Of a stretch of 64,000 bases of DNA, positions 51,091 to 60,036 are shown piece after piece. The stretch spans positions 124,001 to 188,000 of the forward strand of contig CALEDQ010000029.1 of NCBI GenBank assembly GCA_937949615.1, read 5' to 3'. This stretch comes from an uncultured bacterium (GTDB taxonomy: Bacteria; Muiribacteriota; Ozemobacteria; Ozemobacterales; Ozemobacteraceae). Within the stretch, counting starts at the first letter, position 1; the number at the start of each line of letters is the position of its first letter. The notes beneath the pieces are model-generated. The model ran no database searches. It had not been told where the DNA came from and saw only the letters and a program-made list of their open reading frames with translations. Both the position numbers and the translations under genes were made by a program.

Positions 51091-52617
51091 TCAGATCAGG
51101 GGGCGCAGCCACTGCAGCTTGCGCAGCCGATTCATCTTTTTAACGGTTTCGCTCTTCACGTGATCTTCGGGACCGACCTTTTTAACAATGCGGCCTTCAC
51201 TGTCACGTTCGATACGATATTCGATGATATTCTTCTTCATCAGATTGAAGATGCGATTGCGGGTCATCTGAGCGAAGGGCTTGTCATGAATCGCGGCGAC
51301 GACTTCGGAGTTAACCTGCTCGCTGAGGGGATCCATGTTGTATGAGCCAACAATGGTTACCAGACCATCGAAAACGAAGATCTTGGCATGCAGACGTTCA
51401 TTCTGGCTCGGTGCGACAAACAGGCGCGCAGCCGGCATGTCGGTCAGCATTCTTTCCCAGTCGTTCATCAAAAATGCCTGCGGAAACAGAGAGTCGGTCG
51501 ATTCAGCGCTGTTGGTATGGAAAACTATTTTTACACCACGCTGGGCAGCGCGCTTGAGAGCTGCTTCAACTTCAGGGGTAATGACCAGATAAGGATTCTG
51601 GATGATCACTTCGCTGCGGCAGGCTTCGATCATCTTGAGGATCGAGGGGGTAATGCCGTTGAGCGGGCCGCAATAGGAATGCTTGTCGAGAATTTTGACC
51701 GGTTTCTGACGCTCGCCTCTGAACAGGTCGAAAGCGGCAAACGAGGTAATCCCCTTGAACAGAGCAATCTCTTTATTCATTTCAACGAGAGCTTCTGCGA
51801 GGTCTTTTGAAAGATTCATTTTTGCGGGGTCAAACAGACCACGGCCCTGCATGTAGCGGCTCATGACGCGATAAGCCAGATCGACCCTGGCCAGCTGATC
51901 TTTGAAGTTTATGGCGTCGGCCTTGACAACAGAGTTTTTCAGGTAATTCCATTCGTCTTCGAATGCAGCTTTGAGCTGTTTGGCAACATGTTCGCCCTGC
52001 ATGAGAACGTCGGCGTCATTGTAAACGATATCATTTTCGCCGTTCTGGGCAAAGTAGTCGGCACCGATATTGCGGCCACCAACGATTGTGGTCATACCGT
52101 CGCAGATGATGATTTTGTCATGGTTTGAAGCCACGACTTTTTTGAAATCTGTGAAAGCTGAGAGCAGAGATTTGCTGACCGAATTGTAGAGTTTGATCTG
52201 AACATTCGGGAAAGCAGCCAGTTCTTCGATCTTGTCAGGCATTTTGCTCATGTAAGGCATGCGATAGACGCGACCGTCGATCATCAGGCGAATTTTCACG
52301 CCAAGGCGGGCTTTTTTAAGCAGCAGGCCGATGAATGCCTGGCCGAAGATGTCTTTATCAACAATGTAATACGTGCAATCAATGGTATCGCGGGCATCTT
52401 CGATCATTTTCCAGCGCGTATACCAGGCCTCGCTGTTATTGGTTATCAGGCGAACCCGGGTCGATTCATAGCGACCTTCGACCTTGATGGCATTGAACAC
52501 ATCTGACAGACTACTGTTATCAGGAACCGGCCGATAAGGTTCACCGGCGTAAACAGCAGAACAAAGCAGACAAAGCATCAGACCAACAAATAAAACTGAC
52601 CTGAAAATATTTTTCAT
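51091..52617 (-). CDS. Exported phospholipase D/cardiolipin synthase-like protein
   Basis: 508 residues. The signal peptide is MKNIFRSVLFVGLMLCLLCSAVYA, with GGAG before the ATG. Two HKD catalytic motifs are present: SNHDKIIICDGMTTIVGGRNIG and ERLHAKIFVFDGLVTIVGSYNM. Cardiolipin synthases normally have membrane anchors, whereas this protein looks soluble and exported. It may act on periplasmic or outer-membrane phospholipids, or as a secreted phospholipase D. Single-gene unit bounded by a terminator at its 3' end. Confidence 0.87.
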   Translation of the reverse strand: MKNIFRSVLFVGLMLCLLCSAVYAGEPYRPVPDNSSLSDVFNAIKVEGRYESTRVRLITNNSEAWYTRWKMIEDARDTIDCTYYIVDKDIFGQAFIGLLLKKARLGVKIRLMIDGRVYRMPYMSKMPDKIEELAAFPNVQIKLYNSVSKSLLSAFTDFKKVVASNHDKIIICDGMTTIVGGRNIGADYFAQNGENDIVYNDADVLMQGEHVAKQLKAAFEDEWNYLKNSVVKADAINFKDQLARVDLAYRVMSRYMQGRGLFDPAKMNLSKDLAEALVEMNKEIALFKGITSFAAFDLFRGERQKPVKILDKHSYCGPLNGITPSILKMIEACRSEVIIQNPYLVITPEVEAALKRAAQRGVKIVFHTNSAESTDSLFPQAFLMNDWERMLTDMPAARLFVAPSQNERLHAKIFVFDGLVTIVGSYNMDPLSEQVNSEVVAAIHDKPFAQMTRNRIFNLMKKNIIEYRIERDSEGRIVKKVGPEDHVKSETVKKMNRLRKLQWLRPLI

Positions 52618-52802
52618 ATGGTTCTCCGCGTCGAGATTCTTTTAATTCTAATTTTTTTATCCCCAGGTAGCAAGTAGCTGTACAACCTTTTTGCTGTTAA
52701 AATTGAAATCAGCCTGAAAACTCCTGAAATGTCAAATCAATCAATGTTTATCACAGGGCAGGCGGAAGTGAAGGTAAAGTTTTCGACATTGAAAGGATTG
52801 CC

Positions 52803-53357
52803 ATGAACAACGATCTGCAGACTACCGAAAATAATCAGGAAGCCACGGCCGAAGCTCTTGAAATCGACCCGTTAAAAATGCAGGCCTTTAAAAATGAACT
52901 TGAAGGGCAACAGAATCTGCCGATGGCTCTTGTGGCCGGTCTGGTTTCGGCATTCATCGGTGCGGCAATCTGGGCCGGAGTTACAGTTCTCGCCAAATAT
53001 CAGATCGGCTGGATGGCGATTGCAGTTGGCGTTCTGGTCGGCTTTTCGGTCGGAAAGGCCGGCAAAGGCATCTCACCAGTCTTCGGCTGGCTGGGTGGTT
53101 TTTTCGCATTTCTTGGCTGCGCTATCGGAAACCTTCTCTCTATTTGTGGCTTCATCGCCATTCAGGAATCTCTGCCTTTTTTAGAAATGGCCACGGACCT
53201 GCTTTCTCAGCCGTCAATTGCCTTCGAAGTCATGAAAGCCACATTCAATCCAATGGATGTTCTTTTTTACGCACTGGCAATCTATGAAGGCTACAATTTT
53301 TCTTTCAGACAGATCACTGAGCAGGAACTGGCAGGCCTGGTTGTCGACCGGTCCTGA
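52803..53357 (+). CDS. Small polytopic membrane protein
   Basis: 184 residues, with AAAGGA before the ATG. A soluble acidic N-terminus (about 40 residues) is followed by three or four hydrophobic helices, some glycine-rich (GVLVGFSVGKAGKGISPVFG), and a short C-terminal tail. The Gly-Lys-Ala-Gly-Lys-Gly loop between helices is the most distinctive feature. No family recognised. Convergent with lpxK. Confidence 0.58.
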   Translation: MNNDLQTTENNQEATAEALEIDPLKMQAFKNELEGQQNLPMALVAGLVSAFIGAAIWAGVTVLAKYQIGWMAIAVGVLVGFSVGKAGKGISPVFGWLGGFFAFLGCAIGNLLSICGFIAIQESLPFLEMATDLLSQPSIAFEVMKATFNPMDVLFYALAIYEGYNFSFRQITEQELAGLVVDRS

Positions 53358-53377
53358 AAATCAGCAGTTCAGAAAGT

Positions 53378-54391
53378 TTATTCAGCCAGTCTGATGCCGT
53401 GAGCGGCCAGCTCAGCAGTAAAAGTATGCCCTGAAACCGGCAGAGTTCTTATGCGCAGCGTAAGAATGCGCATCTTTTCTGCGATTTCCGGCGGAATCTT
53501 GCAAAAATCCTTTTCGGTGCAGACCAGACGCAGATTGCTCTGCGCAGCTTTTGTGACAAGAGCCTGCAGCTCTGCGGCAGTAAAACGGTGATGGTCTCTG
53601 AATTCAGCTGTTTCAACAAGGTTAAGACCAAGACTGCTGAGTTGACTATAGAAGCCGGCCGGGCGCCCAATGGCCGAAAAGGCGAAAAATCTTTCTTCTT
53701 TTCCAGCTTGTATTCTGCTGCCACGCCAGTCATACAGACCGTCGCAAATGGTCTGCACCCTTAATACCGGCACTTTCGGTGCCTGTTGTTTCAGCCAGCT
53801 CAGCCATTCTGACTGTTTTTCGGCCGAGGCAGTTTCACATCTGGTCAGCAGTATTGCCTGCGCCTGTCGCAGACGCCATGCCGGTTCACGCAGACGGCCA
53901 GCCGGTATCAGCTGTGCTTCAGAGAAATCGGCCATCGCGTCAAAAAGCACCAGATCGACATCTTTATGCAGCCGGCGATATTGAAAACCATCGTCAAGAA
54001 GCATCAGCTCTGGCTTAAAACGTTTTTCTGCGATTATCGCCGCATGGTGGCGATTCTTGCCGAGAAAGACCGGAACCTCGGGAAATCTGGAGTTGAGAAG
54101 CAACGCTTCGTCGGTCAGTTCAAGCGGATGCGGCCCCCTGCCCTGCAGATGATAAAAACTGCGTTCCCATGGGCTGCGATAACCGCGTGACAACACGCAG
54201 CAGCGATGCTGCTTCAACTCTTCAAGCAGTTCGAACAGCACCGGGGTTTTGCCGGTACCACCCATACTCAGGTTGCCAACCGAAATAACGCGGGCCTGCG
54301 GACGGTATTTGAGAAAATCGAAAGTCGCGAAGAAAATTCGTTCGGCGGCAGTCAGACTGCCGTAGATCTTTGTCAGGTATGCCAGCATCAT
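53378..54391 (-). CDS. lpxK: Tetraacyldisaccharide 4'-kinase LpxK
   Basis: 337 residues. The P-loop VISVGNLSMGGTGKTPVLFELL (about 36-57), VLSRGYRS and LLDDGFQYRRLHKDVDLVLFDA (about 133-155) are LpxK signatures. The enzyme phosphorylates the 4' position of the lipid A precursor at the inner membrane, so the organism makes lipopolysaccharide. The start overlaps the end of the pyruvyl transferase gene by one base; the two are in one operon with the glycosyltransferases upstream. Confidence 0.93.
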   Translation of the reverse strand: MMLAYLTKIYGSLTAAERIFFATFDFLKYRPQARVISVGNLSMGGTGKTPVLFELLEELKQHRCCVLSRGYRSPWERSFYHLQGRGPHPLELTDEALLLNSRFPEVPVFLGKNRHHAAIIAEKRFKPELMLLDDGFQYRRLHKDVDLVLFDAMADFSEAQLIPAGRLREPAWRLRQAQAILLTRCETASAEKQSEWLSWLKQQAPKVPVLRVQTICDGLYDWRGSRIQAGKEERFFAFSAIGRPAGFYSQLSSLGLNLVETAEFRDHHRFTAAELQALVTKAAQSNLRLVCTEKDFCKIPPEIAEKMRILTLRIRTLPVSGHTFTAELAAHGIRLAE

Positions 54392-55344
54392 TAACCCTGC
54401 GCCAGCATGGCTGCAAAAGCCGCCCGCATTTTCTGCAGTCTTGCTTCATTTTCGGTGCAGAAACCCGGGCGGGCCTGACGAAAATCAGCAACCTGATTCT
54501 GCTGTAAAATCTGAATTCCGGCGTCGGTGGCCAGCTCCATGACCTTGGTGTCGTAGGCAGCCAGTTTAACCGGCAGGCCGGCCCTGATCATAGCAAGACC
54601 AGCATGGTAACGCATCGCCAGGCCGTGCGAAAGATTGCTGCAGGCTTCGGCAAATTCGGAAAATGAAGCCGGCCTGACTATTGACGCACCAGGTGCCAGC
54701 TGTCTGATTGCCGCCATATCGTCGCGGCGGGCGGCAAGACCGATAATCTGGCGTTCGTTGTGACGCAGCTGATGTGCCACGAGATCGGCAAAATTGCCTG
54801 ATTTCCAGGGTCTGAGATTCAGACCGAGCGGACCATTCAGTCGCGGCTCAACCTGCCATCTGACCGGAAAAATCCACGACCAGTCAGCACCGAATTCGGC
54901 CTTTATCGGGCCGAGTTCATCAAACAGCTTTATTGATTCGAGATCACGCAGCCAGGCATGGCTGACACGGCGCAGAGCTCTACTGACGATGGTACGGGCC
55001 CAGCGACTGCGCAACGGGCCGACTCCGGCGCCCCAGAGAGAGGTTTGGCAACCCATGGTGGCGGCAGCGATCAGGCGTAGAGCAAACCAGGTTACTCCTT
55101 CAAAAGACCAGTCCTGCAGAATACCGCCAGAAAACACGGCGTGGCGGCTTTCGGCAACTGCCTGCAGATATGCCGGCCATGACACCAGGCCGCGGCGGCG
55201 AATCGGCGCGGCAGGCCCCTGCGCCAGCGAACCACTGGTAACGGTGGCATTGCTGCCGGCGGGCAGACAACTGCAGATCGCCTGCAGAATCGTTTCGTCG
55301 CCGAGGTTACCCTCACCAAAAAAGCCGGGAATCAGAATTTTCAT
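54391..55344 (-). CDS. Polysaccharide pyruvyl transferase family protein (CsaB-like)
   Basis: 317 residues. It opens with MKILIPGFFGEGNLGDETIL, the Gly-x-x-N-x-GD-E/D motif of the polysaccharide pyruvyl transferase family. Other family motifs are LWGAGVGPLR in the middle and the C-terminal LSHGLAMRYHAGLAMIRAG. CsaB-type enzymes add ketal pyruvate to cell-wall polysaccharides that anchor surface-layer proteins. Given the abundant large surface proteins in this window, such anchoring is an attractive role here, but substrate specificity cannot be read from the sequence. Confidence 0.85.
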   Translation of the reverse strand: MKILIPGFFGEGNLGDETILQAICSCLPAGSNATVTSGSLAQGPAAPIRRRGLVSWPAYLQAVAESRHAVFSGGILQDWSFEGVTWFALRLIAAATMGCQTSLWGAGVGPLRSRWARTIVSRALRRVSHAWLRDLESIKLFDELGPIKAEFGADWSWIFPVRWQVEPRLNGPLGLNLRPWKSGNFADLVAHQLRHNERQIIGLAARRDDMAAIRQLAPGASIVRPASFSEFAEACSNLSHGLAMRYHAGLAMIRAGLPVKLAAYDTKVMELATDAGIQILQQNQVADFRQARPGFCTENEARLQKMRAAFAAMLAQG

Positions 55345-55394
55345 AGGCGATATACTGACTTAAATTGTCCGCAACGTCAAGTAACCCCAAAAAG

Positions 55395-56492
55395 TCATAG
55401 CAGGCGGGCAAGAATTGGGGTGAGTCTTTCTTTCCAGATTGGTATGGGCCCGGCGAAAGACTGCGGTGCAAAGCGATACTCTTTAAGAGCAACCGTCGCA
55501 GCTGCCTTGGTTGCAACAAAACGGCCGATCATCCGGTTACCGTGCAGAGCAGCCAGATCTGGTGCCCAGACCTCAAGGCCGCAGGCAGCGTATTCATAGG
55601 CTTTAATCGGATCGACACCTTTTATAAGAGGCAAATCGCAAAATGGTATCAGACCGATATGACATTCAACCAGAAGCTGCAGCAGGTCATTGTGATTGAG
55701 ATGCCCGTGATTTTTAACAGTCGGCAGCTGCAGCAGGTCAGAAAAAGTTTTTCCACGGCCGGTTCCGGCGATGTGCAGTTCGACATCGTCAAGACAGGCA
55801 AGCATCTTGAGCCATTCACAGTCTACCCATTCGTAGTGGGCGCCCGACGAAACCAGCCTGACTGGCGACGGCCCTGAATTGCCATTTTTTTCGAGCAGAA
55901 ATCGGCTGTTGTCGGCAACTGCCCGTCTCTGAGCAAGAAAATCTTCTGAACAGGCATTGGGCGCGAGAACGACTTTATCGCGGCGGCTGACAATGGCTTC
56001 GGCAAGAAATGGGTGTGAAACGCTTATCAGGTCTGCCTTTTCTTCGATCGCAGCTTCGTAGCGGCGCCATACGGAATTTTTCTGCCCGGGAAAGCTGCCA
56101 TGCAGGTCACAGCGGTCATAGAGAATGCGGGCCCATGAAAATTCTGTAAGAGCAGCCATTGAAGGTTCGGCAAGCCAGAGGATCGCCTGTGAAAAGTGAC
56201 AGTCGATCTGCTTTTTTAACATTTTTGCAGCAATCCGGCAGACAATTTTCTGCAAAGCCGGAACAGAAGAAGCCTTAAACGGCACTCTGAGTCTTAGAAC
56301 CGTCAGACGATCAGCAACATTCTCGACTGCAACAGACCAACCCGGGCTGGTAAAGGGCTCGACGAAAAAGACCCGAAAGCCCAGCGCCGCGAGTTCACGG
56401 GCAAAAGCCTGGTGGCGCTGCTGCAGCCGAGAAAACACAACCGGCGCCACAAAAACCACTGTCGATAAAGAAGACGGGGCTTTTAAGAACAA
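55395..56492 (-). CDS. GT-B-fold glycosyltransferase-like protein
   Basis: 365 residues. The N-terminal Rossmann-like half starts VVFVAPVVFSRLQQRHQAFARELA. The C-terminal half has an HIAGTGRGKTF strand-loop and GLIPFCDLPLIKGVDPIKAYEYAACGLEVW, the donor-binding region of GT4-like enzymes. Probably transfers sugars to a cell-envelope polysaccharide. It overlaps the upstream double glycosyltransferase gene by 10 bases and belongs to the same operon. Confidence 0.78.
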   Translation of the reverse strand: MFLKAPSSLSTVVFVAPVVFSRLQQRHQAFARELAALGFRVFFVEPFTSPGWSVAVENVADRLTVLRLRVPFKASSVPALQKIVCRIAAKMLKKQIDCHFSQAILWLAEPSMAALTEFSWARILYDRCDLHGSFPGQKNSVWRRYEAAIEEKADLISVSHPFLAEAIVSRRDKVVLAPNACSEDFLAQRRAVADNSRFLLEKNGNSGPSPVRLVSSGAHYEWVDCEWLKMLACLDDVELHIAGTGRGKTFSDLLQLPTVKNHGHLNHNDLLQLLVECHIGLIPFCDLPLIKGVDPIKAYEYAACGLEVWAPDLAALHGNRMIGRFVATKAAATVALKEYRFAPQSFAGPIPIWKERLTPILARLL

Positions 56493-58576
56493 GCGGGCAA
56501 CTCCTGGCGCAGCAGGGTTTCAAACTGGTCAACCATACCTTTATAGTCGTTAATCGACGAAAAGCGGTCGATAGAGGCCCGACTCAGGCGCTTGTAGACT
56601 TCTGGTTCTGCGATCTTTTTAAAAGCATGCACCAGAGCATCGGCAGCGCCTGGTTTGATCAACAGGCCGTTTTCATCATTACTGATTATTTCGGGTATCC
56701 CGCCGATGTCAGTGGCGATGCAGGGAATCCCGAAGCGCATGGTTTCAAGAAGACTGAGCGGTATGCCTTCGCCAAGCGATGGCAGCAGAGCGACGTCGAT
56801 TTTGGAATAAAAGCGGTCAGGCTGTTTAACAAAGCCGTAAAAGGTAACCAGCCCGGTCAAATTAAGGCTGCAGCAAAGTTTTTCAAGATTTTCGCGTTCA
56901 GGTCCGTCGCCAAAAATATGAATTTTATCGATACCGCAGTGATCGGCATGACCGGCAATGGCTTCGAGAGCCCAGCGATGTCCCTTGTTAGCATGAAGTT
57001 TTGCGGTAATCGCTACCTGAAGGCCCTTTTCTGGTGATTTCCGCGGTGCAAGCACCGGCCCGGCAATGGCATTTTTGATTACGCACAGATTGCGCGGACT
57101 GGCGCCCTGATCGAGCAGGTGATCACAAACTGCCTGCGAAACAGCGACCTGCCTGGTGCTGTATTGATAATAAATTTTCTGATTCAACCCATGTATGTGC
57201 GAAACGACCGGCAAACCCGTCAGACGCCCAAGAATGCCGGAAATCAGACTGGCGCGGTTAAGATGCGAACTGACAATTTGTGGCCGTAGAGCTTTGAGAT
57301 CATGCAGCAGCCGCGTCATAAAGAAAAAGCCACCCGCCGACATTTCGGCAACTGAGTATTCGATGCCGGCTGCTGCGAGAGCATCGCTGAGTGGTGCACC
57401 AGCGCAGGTCACAGAAACCCGCCAGCCTCTTTCCTTAAGACTCTTCATTAAACCGAGCGCCAGACGTTCACCGCCGCCAAGTTCGCCCGATGAAACTGCA
57501 AAGTGGACATGTGGCTGCTTTTTAAGCAGCCGCGAAAAAATCTCAAGATGCTTTTCGATGCCGGTCTGGCGGTTAAAAGAAGTTTCAACCCGGCGTCGAC
57601 CTTTTTCACCAGCCGACCTGCGAAAATCGGGCGCACCGGCGAGCTTTTCGAGGCAATCTGCGAGCTCGTTCTGATGTTCAGGAGAAAACAGCAGGCCCGT
57701 CTGCCCATGATCGACAAGCTCGGGAATGCCCCCCACCCTGGCACCGACAATCGGCAGAGCTCTTTCCATGGCTTCGCAGACGTGAATCCCAAAGGCTTCC
57801 TCGCGGGAAGGGGCGACAAAAATATCGAGACCGTCGAGAAACGCGCGCTGATCACTAACCTGGCCGGCAAAGAAACACTGGTCGCTGATGCCAAGCTTTG
57901 CCGCCAGCGTCTCAAGTTCTGCCCGATGCCGGCCGGCACCACCGATTAGCAGCGAGAATTGTACAGAACGCCTTTTCAGTTCTGCACAGGCCTCGATCAA
58001 CCGATCGATGCCTTTTACCGGATGAAGCCGGGAGAGAGTCCCGATTCTTACAGGCCCGACGGCAGCTGTAGCGATACCCGAAGGCCTGATGTTCACACCC
58101 GGGTAAAGAACACTGCATTCGTCAGAGCGCAATTTGCGAATATTTTTACGATACCAGTTACGCAAAAAACGACTCGGAAAGATCATATAGTCGGACAAGC
58201 GGCTCATGAGCTTTTCAACATGATGATAAGTCTTTGTTTCGTAGCCATGCACCGACGTAACAAGTCTGACCGCCGGAAAAAACATACAGGCAATACGAGC
58301 CCAGAAACTGGCTCTGAACAGATGTGAGTGGACAATATCCGGTCTGAAGGAATGCAGCAGCATTAAAATGCGGAAAAATGCCGGCAGATCGAGCATTTTT
58401 TCGCCAAGCAGATGCACTTTGAAGCCCTCGTTGCGAAGGACTTCACCAAGGGGACCATCGCGAAAACAGGCAATTTCGATTTCATGTCCCTCTTCTCTGG
58501 CCCGGCGCGCCAGATCCAGCGCCACGAACTGAGCGCCACCAAGAGTGAGAGCATTGATGATTTTGAAAATTTTCAT
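56483..58576 (-). CDS. Fused double GT4 glycosyltransferase
   Basis: 697 residues, twice the normal length. The first GT-B unit (1-350) has LTLGGAQFVALDLARRA, a GTLSRLHPVKGIDRLIEA donor-site strand and PSREEAFGIHVCEAMERALPIV. The second (about 353-690) has SGELGGGERLALGLM, TAKLHANKGHRWALEA and PSLGEGIPLSLLETMRFGIPCIATDIGGIPEI. Both halves keep the E-x7-E catalytic motif, so both may be active and could add two successive sugars. Overlaps the neighbouring genes on both sides (10 bases and 4 bases). Confidence 0.88.
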   Translation of the reverse strand: MKIFKIINALTLGGAQFVALDLARRAREEGHEIEIACFRDGPLGEVLRNEGFKVHLLGEKMLDLPAFFRILMLLHSFRPDIVHSHLFRASFWARIACMFFPAVRLVTSVHGYETKTYHHVEKLMSRLSDYMIFPSRFLRNWYRKNIRKLRSDECSVLYPGVNIRPSGIATAAVGPVRIGTLSRLHPVKGIDRLIEACAELKRRSVQFSLLIGGAGRHRAELETLAAKLGISDQCFFAGQVSDQRAFLDGLDIFVAPSREEAFGIHVCEAMERALPIVGARVGGIPELVDHGQTGLLFSPEHQNELADCLEKLAGAPDFRRSAGEKGRRRVETSFNRQTGIEKHLEIFSRLLKKQPHVHFAVSSGELGGGERLALGLMKSLKERGWRVSVTCAGAPLSDALAAAGIEYSVAEMSAGGFFFMTRLLHDLKALRPQIVSSHLNRASLISGILGRLTGLPVVSHIHGLNQKIYYQYSTRQVAVSQAVCDHLLDQGASPRNLCVIKNAIAGPVLAPRKSPEKGLQVAITAKLHANKGHRWALEAIAGHADHCGIDKIHIFGDGPERENLEKLCCSLNLTGLVTFYGFVKQPDRFYSKIDVALLPSLGEGIPLSLLETMRFGIPCIATDIGGIPEIISNDENGLLIKPGAADALVHAFKKIAEPEVYKRLSRASIDRFSSINDYKGMVDQFETLLRQELPACS

Positions 58577-59325
58577 TTTTTCAGGTCAGAATGTGGCATT
58601 GAGGCCGAAAATTTTTCGTTGAGGTTGACAAATTCGGCCTCAGCGGCGGTCAGAGTCATGCGCAGCGTCGCGGCTTTAAAAACATTGACCTGGGTCGACA
58701 ACACCCTTATCTGCTCAGCCCAGGCAGCCATATTTGCCGCAATAAACTTCTCATTTTCAGTGACCAGAGCCTGAAGTGCCTTACAGCTTTTGATAAGCAG
58801 CTGGGCGTTTTCTTTCAACATGTCGTGATTCTGGTCAAAAAGCGCGCTCCAGAGACCATCGAAGCTGCGGGTAAAATCGAGAAGCACCCGGGCTCTGTCA
58901 GATTTTGGCATCGTTTCGTAGAGGAACGAGAGGCGGCGTGAAAAGCGCAACATCTCGTCATGAGCACGCACCGGGTCAGCATCGAGCTGCCGGCGGATTT
59001 CGCCGATAATACGGCCAAGATCACTGAATTTGCTGCCCCAGGCCGGGTCAAGCTTCCCCCATTCTGGTGGAAACTGGTTAAAGGCGCTGGAAAAATCAAC
59101 CCAGCGCGACATCAGCTCGAAAAGATACGTTTCGGCCTTTTTTCCGTCGGCATAGTTTTCACCCAGATTTCTTATGGCCTGGGCAAGGCCGGTTATGCCC
59201 TCGCTGAAAGCATCATTTTTGCTGGTGCCGGCAATGATCGAGAACAGATTGACGTCGCAGGCCCACGCCGGCGTTGCAAAAAACGGCAGGCACGCCAGAA
59301 AAATCATTAAAACTGCCTTGCGCAC
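58573..59325 (-). CDS. Exported helical protein of unknown function
   Basis: 250 residues. The signal peptide is MRKAVLMIFLACLPFFATPAWA, then CDVNLFS. The mature part is almost entirely helical, with amphipathic repeats up to the end. It overlaps the start of the double glycosyltransferase gene by four bases (ATGA), so it leads the envelope-glycan operon. It shares the Ala-Cys-Asp start and a later Trp-x-x-Phe helix with the exported protein at 40904-41683. Function unknown. Confidence 0.6.
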   Translation of the reverse strand: MRKAVLMIFLACLPFFATPAWACDVNLFSIIAGTSKNDAFSEGITGLAQAIRNLGENYADGKKAETYLFELMSRWVDFSSAFNQFPPEWGKLDPAWGSKFSDLGRIIGEIRRQLDADPVRAHDEMLRFSRRLSFLYETMPKSDRARVLLDFTRSFDGLWSALFDQNHDMLKENAQLLIKSCKALQALVTENEKFIAANMAAWAEQIRVLSTQVNVFKAATLRMTLTAAEAEFVNLNEKFSASMPHSDLKK

Positions 59326-59418
59326 CGCGGTTCCTCCGGATGAATAAAATGCTTCCCTCTCTATTTTAGCATTGAACAGGCAAAATTCGAAGCTGCAGTT
59401 TTGCGGAGAGTTACTTTT

Positions 59419-60036
59419 TCAGCTGTTCAGCCTTGTGTCTGGTTTTTCGACTGGAGTAGTTTCTGGCTGGACAGCGCATTCCTGCAGATTGGCTCTGGCA
59501 AGAATCAGCCTGGTGATCAGCCAGGCGATCAGAGCGCCAAACAGCCAGCCGGCAGCGACATCGAGAGGAAAATGCACGCCGACATAAATTCTTGAATAGC
59601 CCACGAGAAATGCCAGAACCAGCAGAGGCAGCCCGGCTTTGAAGCCGCAGATCATCATAGTGACGACGGCAAATGCCGCCGTGTTCGCCGAATGGTTCGA
59701 AGGAAACGATTTACTGGTTTTAATCGGCAGCAGCAGTCGGCAGCGAAAGCTGTCAGTCTGTTCGAGCGAACAGGGGCGGGTTCTTCCGACTGCCTTTTTG
59801 ACGACGCGGGCACAGAAAAAATCGGTGCCGCCCACTGACAGCAGCAGCGCCAGTGCCAGCACCCGCAGGCGTTTTCCCCCGCGACAGATCATAAGAAACC
59901 AGGCAAGCAGAACGAATGGCAGCCAGGTTTTTGCATCGGTAATGAACGGCATGAACCAGTCGAGAAAGCCGTTGGTGAGTTCACCATTCAGCAACATGAA
60001 CAGGCGCTGGTCGAGGTTAATCAGTGAATCAAGCAT
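59419..60036 (-). CDS. PAP2-family phosphatase (membrane)
   Basis: 205 residues, with several membrane helices. All three acid-phosphatase motifs are present: KKAVGRTRPC, SFPSNHSAN and SRIYVGVHFPLDV. Such enzymes dephosphorylate undecaprenyl pyrophosphate, phosphatidic acid or lipid A at the periplasmic face. Its start overlaps the dnaB stop by one base, so it is likely read from the dnaB transcript, though a functional link to DnaB is not expected. Confidence 0.88.
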   Translation of the reverse strand: MLDSLINLDQRLFMLLNGELTNGFLDWFMPFITDAKTWLPFVLLAWFLMICRGGKRLRVLALALLLSVGGTDFFCARVVKKAVGRTRPCSLEQTDSFRCRLLLPIKTSKSFPSNHSANTAAFAVVTMMICGFKAGLPLLVLAFLVGYSRIYVGVHFPLDVAAGWLFGALIAWLITRLILARANLQECAVQPETTPVEKPDTRLNS

